This document shows positions 1-6,470 of a stretch of 12,015 bases of DNA, one piece after another (positions within the stretch are counted from its first letter, which is position 1; each line of letters starts with the position of its first letter). Position numbers and translations under genes: made by a program. Origin of the DNA: UBA7985 sp049612785 (GTDB taxonomy: Bacteria; Pseudomonadota; Alphaproteobacteria; UBA7985); the NCBI GenBank assembly GCA_049612785.1, contig JBMZBW010000083.1, positions 1-12,015 of the forward strand, given 5' to 3'. The notes beneath the pieces are model-generated. The model was not told where the DNA came from. It saw nothing but the letters and a program-made list of their open reading frames with translations, and did no database searches.

Positions 1-40
1 GAAAGCCACATTGGAAATGCACCAGTCACGGGCGAGTTTT

Positions 41-511
41 ATGCCTTCACCAACACTAAAGACGGTCTCCTCTGGCAGGCTCGTTTTCCAATTATTGATC
101 GCGCTTTTTTTCACCATGCTGACCCCAGGTGTTGCGCTTACCCAATCAGCCTCCTTTGCTTTTGGCCAAGGCGGATTTGCTCATCCTGAAAATGAGCAAG
201 ATGGCGTGTTCAATGAATGCCTCGGTGCCATCGATGGAGACGGAACAAGCTCTTGTGGAGGCATCACCCAACGGTACGGTGGTTACGGCCAGACATACCT
301 TGAACAGCATACCGAGGTCAAAAGCGGCTACGGCTATCCGCAAAACGGAAGTTTGGCGAGCGCCGCAGCGTCTTACGATCGCTACGGTTTTGGAACGTCC
401 GCAGCGAACTGCACTCTATCAAGAAATAACGGGATGACGAACTGCGCCAGCGGAGCCTACGGGTCCGCAAACGGTGCCTCTGCAAAATTATCTTTGTCGT
501 CAACGAGGTAG
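41..511 (+). CDS. Small secreted Tyr/Gly-rich protein with paired cysteines, unknown function
   Basis: I do not recognise a named family. From the ATG at 41 the product is 156 aa. It has a short basic start (Lys7, Arg13), a hydrophobic stretch at about residues 14-33, and a plausible signal-peptidase site around GVALTQ-SA, so it is probably exported. The mature part is rich in Gly, Ser, Ala and Tyr and carries a pattern of CLG, then SCGG, ITQ, GYGQT and YGYP. A similar order appears in the N-terminal region of the porin-like protein encoded 5 bp downstream, so the two probably form an operon and share a sequence module. The start is uncertain: in-frame TTG at 11 and ATG at 17 are alternatives, no strong Shine-Dalgarno sequence precedes any of them, and the frame is open to the left window edge. 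I chose ATG 41 because it gives a normal-length signal-peptide N-region. Confidence 0.62.
   Translation: MPSPTLKTVSSGRLVFQLLIALFFTMLTPGVALTQSASFAFGQGGFAHPENEQDGVFNECLGAIDGDGTSSCGGITQRYGGYGQTYLEQHTEVKSGYGYPQNGSLASAAASYDRYGFGTSAANCTLSRNNGMTNCASGAYGSANGASAKLSLSSTR
505..508 (+). promoter_or_regulatory. Ribosome binding site of the porin-like gene
   Basis: GAGG lies 8 nt before the ATG at 517 and within the last codons of the upstream gene. It supports that start and suggests coupled translation of the two genes. Confidence 0.6.
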
Positions 512-516
512 TCATC

Positions 517-2217
517 ATGTCATTCAGAACAAATAACGCCAGCTTCTTGATGCTTGGCGCAGGGACTTTTGCGCTTTTCTCACTGTCGCTCAGCGCCGCC
601 CAGACCGTTCCGGTTAGCACAGTTCAAAGTGCAAATGGTGCTGTTTACACCACCGCCGACTATACGCCCATCCTTGGGCTCACGGCGGGCTACCATTCGC
701 TCGAACCCGTCTATGTTGGCGCACCGACGACGGCGACCGTTATCCCGCCTTGCTTGGCTGAGCAGCACTATCAAACCTACCTTGGCCAGATTTATGGTTA
801 CGGGCTCAATCATGACCCATTGCCTGTTGTTTGCGGTTCAGGTGCCGTGGTGCACGGGACTGGGGTCACACAGCCTTATGCGACATATGCTCATGCAGGC
901 TACGGGCAGACCGTGAACCACGTCGAGTACGGAACCCCTGCGGTCGTCGAGCCCTCACCAATCCGTTCGTTCTATCCAACGCCGGTCAGTGTGACGACCA
1001 CGACGCAGGAAACGGTTGAATCAGCTGAAGTGCTAGACACGCAGGTAACGGCATCCCCTGTCGTTGAAGCGGAGTCAGAGGCCTATACCGCCGCTCCATC
1101 AAGCCGGTTTCGCGCCTCCGCCAGCGTCGCGATTGATCTGGGCTATCAGAGCCGGTACGACATCCAACCAGCCCCTACAAATCTGAAATTCAATGGTTTT
1201 TCGAGCCTGGTGATCGACCGTCGCAATGGATCATACGACGCCCAAACGGTCGTTGAAGACCCCTATGGTACGCTCGCCAAGGCGTATCTGAACGCTGCCG
1301 CACCATCGGAAGGGTCGTTTAGCGCCGAAGGCACTTTGGTTGATCAGTATGGAAATAGCCTCGAGTTCTACCTTGATTCTGACGGCGGAACGGTCCCGGT
1401 TACCAAGGTCAAAAACTCCAACCCCATCGTTGCCAACGGCTCGGTATCCGTGAATGGCGAATACTTTGGGGACACGTGGTCCGCCGGTGCCGCAGTTGGC
1501 TTTGATGTGTCTCCGATCATCAACCAAGCGCCGCCAACGCTATCAACGGCGAATGTCTATGTTAATACGAGGTACGGAACCCTGACCGCAGGGCGCGGTG
1601 TCGGCCTACCCTACGCCACGCGCGCTTATGAAGTGATATCAGGGGGAGGCTACAGCTTCGCGGATCTGGGCGATTATCAGGCCAGCTACGTCAGCCCCGT
1701 AGTCGGTAACACGCGTATTGGCATCGTCGCAGGTTTGCAAACACGCCAATTGGGTGCAACCGCCGAGTTCCAGACCACAGCAGGCAACAACCAGTATCGG
1801 GCGGCTGCTTACCTGGATACCGCAAGATCGGTTCAGGGAGAAATCGGCTACACTCGAGCGCTGGGCAATCAACGATTTGTCGGAGCGACAGCCTATGCGG
1901 GGCAAGATGGCAGCGGTGAGTCCTACTACGGCATCCAGGGTAACGTTGACGTCGGGCGTCATTCTGTTCAGGCGAACGCAACCCGCGTGAAGTCGAACAA
2001 TCTCACGATCCTCTACGGCAGTACGGTCACTGAAGCGCCCGTGCTGGGTATCGAGATCAATGACAAAACAGCCTTCAACCAGCAAGATCAGCTGAACCTG
2101 GAATATCGTTTTCAGGCCAATGCAAACGTGCAGCTCTATGCGAATGCAGAACTGATCAATCACAAATACTATGGCTCAGCTCATGCACTGGGTGGCGGGA
2201 TCCGGGCTGCATTCTAG
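517..2217 (+). CDS. Porin-like outer-membrane beta-barrel protein with a long N-terminal extension
   Basis: The 566-aa product has a signal peptide (residues 1 to about 28, hydrophobic core LMLGAGTFALFSLSLSA, likely cut after Ala27 or Ala28). Residues of about 29-195 form an unusual extension rich in Tyr, Val, Thr and Pro with two cysteines (79, 106) and a GYGQT motif at 128-132. A Thr/Glu/Val-rich linker lies at about 155-195. From about residue 198 the sequence has the alternating polar/aromatic pattern of a beta-barrel, including a VNTRYGTLTAGR segment (349-360) like those in alphaproteobacterial porins. The chain ends in GGGIRAAF, a terminal Phe suited to recognition by the outer-membrane assembly machinery. 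It probably acts as a channel or structural protein in the outer membrane; substrate is unknown. At 566 aa it is longer than ordinary porins of roughly 300-400 aa, and the excess is mainly the N-terminal extension. The closely spaced upstream gene probably shares its transcript, and an intrinsic terminator follows. Confidence 0.8.
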   Translation: MSFRTNNASFLMLGAGTFALFSLSLSAAQTVPVSTVQSANGAVYTTADYTPILGLTAGYHSLEPVYVGAPTTATVIPPCLAEQHYQTYLGQIYGYGLNHDPLPVVCGSGAVVHGTGVTQPYATYAHAGYGQTVNHVEYGTPAVVEPSPIRSFYPTPVSVTTTTQETVESAEVLDTQVTASPVVEAESEAYTAAPSSRFRASASVAIDLGYQSRYDIQPAPTNLKFNGFSSLVIDRRNGSYDAQTVVEDPYGTLAKAYLNAAAPSEGSFSAEGTLVDQYGNSLEFYLDSDGGTVPVTKVKNSNPIVANGSVSVNGEYFGDTWSAGAAVGFDVSPIINQAPPTLSTANVYVNTRYGTLTAGRGVGLPYATRAYEVISGGGYSFADLGDYQASYVSPVVGNTRIGIVAGLQTRQLGATAEFQTTAGNNQYRAAAYLDTARSVQGEIGYTRALGNQRFVGATAYAGQDGSGESYYGIQGNVDVGRHSVQANATRVKSNNLTILYGSTVTEAPVLGIEINDKTAFNQQDQLNLEYRFQANANVQLYANAELINHKYYGSAHALGGGIRAAF

Positions 2218-2229
2218 GCCATAGTTTTA

Positions 2230-2277
2230 ACCGCTGAGATGACGGAACCGCTCCGCCATCTCAGCGGTGTTTTTATT
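2230..2277 (+). terminator. Rho-independent terminator of the porin operon
   Basis: A long stem pairs 2230-2241 with 2257-2268 (12 perfect base pairs), continues past an A/C mismatch with CGGA (2243-2246) against TCCG (2252-2255), and closes a 5-nt loop. It is followed on the plus strand by GTTTTTATT. The minus-strand side is followed by TTAAAAC, a poor U-tract, so the terminator mainly serves the plus strand. The stop codon of the convergent dadA-like gene (2273-2275) lies inside the T-tract. Confidence 0.9.
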
Positions 2278-3496
2278 GAACCGCCAACTTGGACCCGACA
2301 AGATCAGCGACCAGAGACGATGTCGCCGCGGATAGTGTCCACCCAAGATGCCCATGTCCCGTATTGTAGAATACGCCCGGAGCACTGCCTTCACGGACAA
2401 CCGGCATCATGTTCGGCATCATGGGCCGCAATCCGGCCCAGGGCACAAAGGACCGCGTGGACATGGCGGGGAACAGCTCCTGACACCAATCCAGCAGAGG
2501 GTCGATGCGGGCTTGTCGGATATCGCGGCTGTAACCGTTGATCTCCGCCGTTCCGGCCACTCGGAAGCGGTCTTCGCCCAAGCGACTGGCAACAATCTTG
2601 GTTTCATCATCCAGCAAGCTCACCCAAGGGGCCGCCGCGCGGTCGCGAGCGTCGCGCAAGTTGACGGTGATCGAGTAACCCTTCACCGGGTACACGTTGA
2701 GCCGGTCGCCAAGTTGAGCGGCCAAAGCGCGGCTCGACACGCCGCTGCACACAACCACCCCATCGAACCGCGCCACGCCGCTCTGCGCCGTGCGAACCTC
2801 CACGCCCTGCCCATCGCGCAAGTGCTTGAGACCCGTGATGGTGCAGTTGTACTCAGCGCCCATGCCCTTGGCCTCGCAAACGGACGCGAGCTGCGCCGTA
2901 AACTCGTGGATGTCGCCGGTCATATCGCTTTGGGTGAAAAAACCGCCGTGCAACTGGCCCTTCACTGTGGGTTCGATCTCACGGACGCGGTCTGCTGAGA
3001 TCGCCTCGCGCTCAAGCCCGCCTTCGGCCAGCAAAGCATTGACCTTCAGAGCGTGCTCGTAAGACTTCTTTTGCCGATAAATGTGCAAGATCCCGCGCTG
3101 TTCGAGGGAAAAGTCCAAGCCCTCCGCCTGCGCAATCCGCAACAGCTCCGCTCGCGCCTCCAGTGCCAAGCGGACGGTTGAGACCGTGTTGCCGCGATAC
3201 TCCCGCATCGCCAACAAGAACTCGGTCATCCAGGCATACTTGTGCAGGCTTGGCGCGGGGTTGAGCAGCAGCGGCGCTCCGGGCTGCACCATCCAACGGA
3301 TGCCCTTCAGAATGCTGGACCAATGGTTCCAGACCTCTGCATTAGACGCAGAGAGCTGCCCGCCGTTCGCGTAGGAAGTCTCCATGGCTGCGTAGCGTTG
3401 GCGCTCAAAGAGCGTCACGTCATAGCCACGGTTTATCAGCTGATAAGCGGTTGTGACGCCGGTAATTCCAGCGCCGATCACAGCAAGTTTAGGCAT
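2273..3496 (-). CDS. dadA: DadA-type FAD-dependent D-amino-acid dehydrogenase or glycine oxidase-like enzyme
   Basis: The 407-aa protein is a flavin-dependent amine oxidoreductase of the DAO/DadA superfamily, which turns amino acids into oxo acids and ammonia. The N-terminus holds the dinucleotide-binding fold: VIGAGITGVTTAYQL (6-20) with Glu31 ending the second strand. An ETSYANGGQLS segment (39-49) matches the FAD-contacting region of DadA. A second FAD-contacting stretch is DGVVVCSG (245-252). The C-terminus has WAGLRPMMPNMMPVV (353-367) and YNTGHGHLGWTLS (377-389), close to the DadA signature; E. coli DadA is about 432 aa. The gene is monocistronic and lies behind a tandem glycine riboswitch. 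This suggests that glycine is the physiological substrate or inducing signal, producing glyoxylate, but residues alone do not separate D-alanine from glycine activity. The ATG at 3496 has GGAAGGA about 7 nt upstream, within a hairpin that also contains the start codon. Confidence 0.85.
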   Translation of the reverse strand: MPKLAVIGAGITGVTTAYQLINRGYDVTLFERQRYAAMETSYANGGQLSASNAEVWNHWSSILKGIRWMVQPGAPLLLNPAPSLHKYAWMTEFLLAMREYRGNTVSTVRLALEARAELLRIAQAEGLDFSLEQRGILHIYRQKKSYEHALKVNALLAEGGLEREAISADRVREIEPTVKGQLHGGFFTQSDMTGDIHEFTAQLASVCEAKGMGAEYNCTITGLKHLRDGQGVEVRTAQSGVARFDGVVVCSGVSSRALAAQLGDRLNVYPVKGYSITVNLRDARDRAAAPWVSLLDDETKIVASRLGEDRFRVAGTAEINGYSRDIRQARIDPLLDWCQELFPAMSTRSFVPWAGLRPMMPNMMPVVREGSAPGVFYNTGHGHLGWTLSAATSSLVADLVGSKLAVQ

Positions 3497-3522
3497 AGCT
3501 CAGTCCTTCCGACTGCTATGCC
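3492..3522 (-). promoter_or_regulatory. Hairpin enclosing the dadA Shine-Dalgarno sequence and start codon (riboswitch expression platform)
   Basis: On the minus-strand RNA GGCAUAGC (3522-3515) pairs perfectly with GCUAUGCC (3499-3492), and AGUC (3514-3511) pairs with GACU (3505-3502) across a two-base bulge. GGAAG (3510-3506) is left as the loop. The AUG of dadA (3496-3494) is in the lower stem and the Shine-Dalgarno sequence in the loop and upper stem. There is no U-tract after it, so translational rather than transcriptional control is expected. Only 2 nt separate the hairpin from the P1 stem of the second aptamer. Confidence 0.65.
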
Positions 3523-3524
3523 CC

Positions 3525-3616
3525 CTCCGTCTTGCTTGCCTGAGAGTTTCGAACGGCACCCGGCGTGGGTGCGGCCCTTGCTCCTTCGGCGGGTGGTGCA
3601 CCACCTCTCTCCGGAG
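3525..3616 (-). ncRNA. Glycine riboswitch, second aptamer
   Basis: Read on the minus strand, the aptamer has P1 CUCC (3616-3613) with GGAG (3528-3525) and P2 GGAGAG with CUCUC. P3 is GGUGG/CCACC, the junction is the conserved GCCGAAGGAGCAA, and P4 is GCACCC/GGGUGC. The hallmark CUCUCAGGCAA closes it. These are the conserved elements of the gcvT-type glycine riboswitch. Confidence 0.93.
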
Positions 3617-3623
3617 TGTTTAA

Positions 3624-3720
3624 CCGCGGACGGTACCATTTGCCTGAGAGATTCCGGGGCGGTTGCTCCTTCGGCGGCGCAAAATTGTCCTGCGCACTCT
3701 CCCATCCGTGGGTTCTTGTC
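3624..3720 (-). ncRNA. Glycine riboswitch, first aptamer and leader
   Basis: The minus-strand RNA shows P1 CCACGGA (3711-3705) against UCCGCGG (3630-3624) with one mismatch and P2 GGGAGAG with CUCUC. P3 is GCGCA/UGCGC, and the junction is the conserved GCCGAAGGAGCAA (reverse of 3664-3676), followed by CUCUCAGGCAAA. AACC in the leader can pair with GGUU in the inter-aptamer linker, matching the leader-linker (P0, kink-turn) interaction known for tandem glycine riboswitches. The linker to the second aptamer is only about 7 nt. Confidence 0.93.
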
Positions 3721-3721
3721 C

Positions 3722-3750
3722 TGTCTAAGCGAAAAATACTGACTCTTCAA
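3722..3750 (-). promoter_or_regulatory. Candidate promoter of the riboswitch-dadA transcript
   Basis: On the minus strand TTGAAG (3750-3745) is followed after 17 nt by TAGACA (3727-3722), which would start transcription just ahead of the riboswitch leader. The -35 match is fair and the -10 match weak; position and spacing are the main support. Confidence 0.35.
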
Positions 3751-3803
3751 GGCGTGGGATGAGTCGGCCGAGGCAAGACGGTATTTCAGCAATCAAAACG
3801 CGA

Positions 3804-3831
3804 TTGGCGATGGATCATACACTTTTATGTT
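3804..3831 (+). promoter_or_regulatory. Candidate promoter of the cadherin-domain gene
   Basis: TTGGCG (3804-3809) and TATGTT (3826-3831) are 16 nt apart in a strikingly AT-rich stretch (about 3780-3910) between divergent genes. If this promoter is used, transcription begins after the first possible ATG at 3827, favouring a downstream start codon. Confidence 0.3.
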
Positions 3832-3850
3832 GAAATTTTATATCACATGG

Positions 3851-3862
3851 CTCATGCATGAG
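3851..3862. promoter_or_regulatory. 12-bp perfect palindrome, possible operator
   Basis: CTCATGCATGAG is a perfect palindrome roughly 20-30 bp downstream of the candidate -10 box and upstream of the likely start codons. This position suits a repressor or activator dimer site. No regulator gene is adjacent and the motif matches no site I can name. Confidence 0.3.
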
Positions 3863-3889
3863 GGAATCTGCTATCTAAAGTTATATTTG

Positions 3890-5530
3890 ATGAACGTATA
3901 TCGCAATTTTAGCGAGGAGATGATGCGGCTTGTCGTGCTCGCTGCTGGCAGCCTTAGCCTGAGTCGCATCGCGGAAGCCGAGGACCATGCCAAGGTCATC
4001 CTCAGCTATATCGAGCTGAAAGATGCCGTTTTGCTGACGCCCGGGACGGAAGGGCTGCAGGTCGTGCGGCTCGCTGACCAGCAAACACTCCGCATCGAGT
4101 GGCACGATCTGGTTATGCGAGAAGGGCGCGTGTTCGTGCGGGAGGAGCTGCTGCCAGTCCTGCCGCTTGATAGCAAGCAGACGGGCGACATCCTCGAAAT
4201 CGCGCGCCCAGAAAACGCCCTCGCCCCCGCTCCGCCAGAGGCGATAAGCAGCATTGTAACAGCCTTGGGGACGACAGCTGCGGCAGTGGCTGTGACAGCT
4301 TCCCTCGATGACTTGTCTGATGACATGAATGCGCTGGTGACGGCTTCGAGCCCGAGTGTGACAGGCGATGCAAGCGATGACGAGGCGCTGGATGCCGAGG
4401 AAGACGAGCAGCAAGACGAAGAACCGGAGACGCCAGCCCCTGCCCCCGTAAACACACCACCGACGCTGGCTACGCTGCCTGAAACAGGGGCCGTTTCCGA
4501 GTCCGCCGCAACTGGCACTTTGGTCGGCCTTACCGCACAGGCTGACGATCCGGAAAACACAGCACTTGTTTACAGTGTTTCAGCGCAGGAGGTCGAAGGC
4601 GCCTTCGACGTCAATCCTTCGACTGGTGAGATTCGAGTGCTCGACGAATCAAAGCTCGACTTTGAAAGCCACAGCACACTGAGTGTCACCATCCGGGCGA
4701 CGGACGCAGGCGGTGCTTATGCCGAGCAGACAACCAACATCACCTTGATCGACGATCCGACTGACACAATCAACACCACAGCAATCAACACATTGAGTCA
4801 CACGGCGCTCAGCTCTGGTGCCTTCGTGCAAGGGCTCAGCAGTGGGCCTCCCATCCCTTTTGGTTTGGCGGGGATTGAGAAGGATAGCGGGACAGCCTTT
4901 GTTGAATATCACAGCACGCCAACATCTTTTCTGATGCATGACGCCTTAGGATTTGTGATCCACACAACCCTCACCGCGCCCTCATTCACCGCCTTGCCTG
5001 AGATCAACGCAGCGAGCCTGAGCAATGGTTACGTGACGTTAAGCACGCTGCTCACACCCACGGCAAACGGCCTGATATTTAGCCAGACGACGACTGATTT
5101 TTCTGCCCTGGCAGCGATGACCCTCCCTTTGCAAAAGGTCGTGGACCGCGACATCGATGGTGTGGTCGAGGAGACATTCACCTATGGCGGCAACACGGTG
5201 ACCAAAGCAGACCCGAGCGGCTTTACGCAGACCGACGCCGTCTTTGGTCTGTCGGCGGGTGATATCATTCATTTTGCGGATCTGACCGGCGATGGGCTTT
5301 CTGAGGTTCTCATCAAGGAATCCGGGATCGGTGAGGTCCAAGTGTACCAGGGACTGGAAAGCGGCTTTGAGACAGAGCCCATGGCAGAGAGTGCCTTTAC
5401 CGGCATTGATCTCGATGCGCTGGCTGGAGGCCGGGCGTTGGATTTTTCCCTGCGTGAGCACAACGCCGATGGCAACTTGACCCTGATGTTGCTCGGCGAG
5501 ACGCAAGTGGGGCACTACGAGTTCACCTGA
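3890..5530 (+). CDS. Acidic cadherin-domain protein with FG-GAP-like calcium motifs
   Basis: The open frame starts at ATG 3827 (567 aa); I place the start at ATG 3890 (546 aa), with ATG 3920 or 3923 as alternatives after GAGGAG. In numbering from 3827, residues 60-125 form a compact beta-rich N-terminal domain that faintly recalls prefix domains of type I-secreted adhesins (inference). An Ala/Val/Thr-rich hydrophobic stretch lies at about 139-160 and a very acidic Asp/Glu/Pro linker at about 161-210. A cadherin-type domain occupies about 207-310, with ADDPENTALVYSV, FDVNPSTGEIRVLD, LDFES and ATDAGG as calcium-site-like motifs. The C-terminal half has three Asp-rich loops resembling FG-GAP/VCBS repeats: DRDIDG (440-445), DLTGDG (485-490) and EHNADG (544-549). 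It is probably a calcium-dependent surface or secreted adhesin. No classical signal peptide or RTX repeats are seen, so the export route is unclear. The ribokinase gene converges on it with 32 bp between them. Confidence 0.72.
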   Translation: MNVYRNFSEEMMRLVVLAAGSLSLSRIAEAEDHAKVILSYIELKDAVLLTPGTEGLQVVRLADQQTLRIEWHDLVMREGRVFVREELLPVLPLDSKQTGDILEIARPENALAPAPPEAISSIVTALGTTAAAVAVTASLDDLSDDMNALVTASSPSVTGDASDDEALDAEEDEQQDEEPETPAPAPVNTPPTLATLPETGAVSESAATGTLVGLTAQADDPENTALVYSVSAQEVEGAFDVNPSTGEIRVLDESKLDFESHSTLSVTIRATDAGGAYAEQTTNITLIDDPTDTINTTAINTLSHTALSSGAFVQGLSSGPPIPFGLAGIEKDSGTAFVEYHSTPTSFLMHDALGFVIHTTLTAPSFTALPEINAASLSNGYVTLSTLLTPTANGLIFSQTTTDFSALAAMTLPLQKVVDRDIDGVVEETFTYGGNTVTKADPSGFTQTDAVFGLSAGDIIHFADLTGDGLSEVLIKESGIGEVQVYQGLESGFETEPMAESAFTGIDLDALAGGRALDFSLREHNADGNLTLMLLGETQVGHYEFT

Positions 5531-5562
5531 GGGGCAAGGCGCTCCTCTGATTGGGGCGCGTG

Positions 5563-6441
5563 TCAGGCTAAAGGCGTCTGCGCCCCCATGACCGCACACA
5601 CGCGCGCCGCGTAGGCGTTCGCCACGGCGACGTGGTCCGCAAGCGGCGCGCTTGGGTCGTGGGCCAAGGCAGCGGCGAAAGCCCCAACAAAGCCATCCCC
5701 CGCGCCCGTTGTGTCGATCACTGTCGTCTTTGCAGCCGGGACCAAAATGGGCGCTTTTCCCGCTTCATAAAGGATTGCACCCTTCGCCCCGAGCGTGAGC
5801 AGCACCGCGCCAACCCCGCGCGCGAGGAGCCCAGCCGCGCGGTCAGAGTCGCTGGCGTCTGGCACTGCGCCGCCGCCGAGGCTGGCTTCCGCCAGCTCGT
5901 GTTCGTTCACCACCAAAACATCGATGCGCGCGCAGTCTGCTGTTTCAAGCTCGTGGGCTGGGGCAGCGTTATGCACGACCGTTGCTCCTGCGGCTTGGGC
6001 GGCGGCGTGCGCTGCGGCAGTCTGGGCCCAATCGACTTCATTTTGTGTCACCAGCACACTGCCCAACGCCATCGCGGGCAGGTCGGAGGCCATGGCGTGA
6101 GCGTTGGCCCCTGCGACGACGATGATCTGGTTTTCACCAGCGGCGTCGACGGCAATCATGGCCAGACCAGACGCACCGCTCACACGTCGGATGGCGGCCA
6201 GCGATACACCGGCTTCGTCCAATCGTGAGAGCGCTACGCCATCAAGCCCATCGTCCCCCACGGCCCCGACCATGGTCGTCGCAGCACCATTCCGGGCCGC
6301 CGCCAGCGCTTGGTTCGCGCCTTTACCGCCCGGAAGGGCTTCATAGCGGTCGGTCTTGATTGTCTCACCGGGGCCGGGAAGACGGCTGACCGGGGCGACA
6401 TAATCGACGTTGATTGAGCCAAAGACGAACAGAGATGGCAT
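5563..6441 (-). CDS. rbsK: Ribokinase (PfkB family)
   Basis: The 292-aa product phosphorylates ribose to ribose 5-phosphate with ATP in the cytoplasm. It opens with FVFGSINVDYV (5-15), containing the N-x-D pair that contacts sugar. PfkB signature 1 is GGKGANQALAAAR (38-50). Residues VVNEHE (177-182) match the N-x-x-E phosphate/magnesium motif. Signature 2 is DTTGAGDGFVGAF (243-255), with Asp249 as catalytic base. Length is normal for RbsK. The frame is open back to 6558, but the ATG at 6441 is chosen because GGAGGA lies 7 nt upstream and family homology begins there. It follows the nucleoside hydrolase gene by 29 bp on the same strand, so both are probably co-transcribed and free ribose from nucleosides would be its substrate. 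Other PfkB sugar kinases are possible, but the motifs fit ribokinase best. Confidence 0.88.
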   Translation of the reverse strand: MPSLFVFGSINVDYVAPVSRLPGPGETIKTDRYEALPGGKGANQALAAARNGAATTMVGAVGDDGLDGVALSRLDEAGVSLAAIRRVSGASGLAMIAVDAAGENQIIVVAGANAHAMASDLPAMALGSVLVTQNEVDWAQTAAAHAAAQAAGATVVHNAAPAHELETADCARIDVLVVNEHELAEASLGGGAVPDASDSDRAAGLLARGVGAVLLTLGAKGAILYEAGKAPILVPAAKTTVIDTTGAGDGFVGAFAAALAHDPSAPLADHVAVANAYAARVCAVMGAQTPLA

Positions 6442-6470
6442 GGATAAATCCTCCGGCATGGGAAAAAAGA

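Noticed and set aside
1639..2163. Minus-strand reading frame of 174 codons opposite the porin barrel
   Set aside because: No recognisable motif or start signal; the plus strand encodes a convincing outer-membrane barrel.
2348..2998. Plus-strand reading frame of 216 codons opposite dadA
   Set aside because: The translation is His/Arg-rich without motifs and lies fully within the well-supported dadA gene.
3592..3605. GGTGGTGCACCACC as a protein-binding palindrome
   Set aside because: It is the P3 stem-loop of the second glycine aptamer, so RNA structure explains the symmetry.
3478..3792. Minus-strand reading frame of 104 codons across the dadA leader
   Set aside because: It runs through the highly conserved glycine riboswitch and its composition reflects RNA structure; not a protein.
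4006..4560. Long minus-strand reading frame rich in Ser and Ala opposite the cadherin-domain gene
   Set aside because: It is the antisense shadow of the acidic linker region; no domain, no ribosome binding site, and the plus-strand protein has clear domains.
5553..5586. GGGGCGC/GCGCCCC inverted repeat at the convergent cadherin/ribokinase junction as a terminator
   Set aside because: The loop is about 20 nt, no T-tract follows on either strand, and half lies in the ribokinase coding region.
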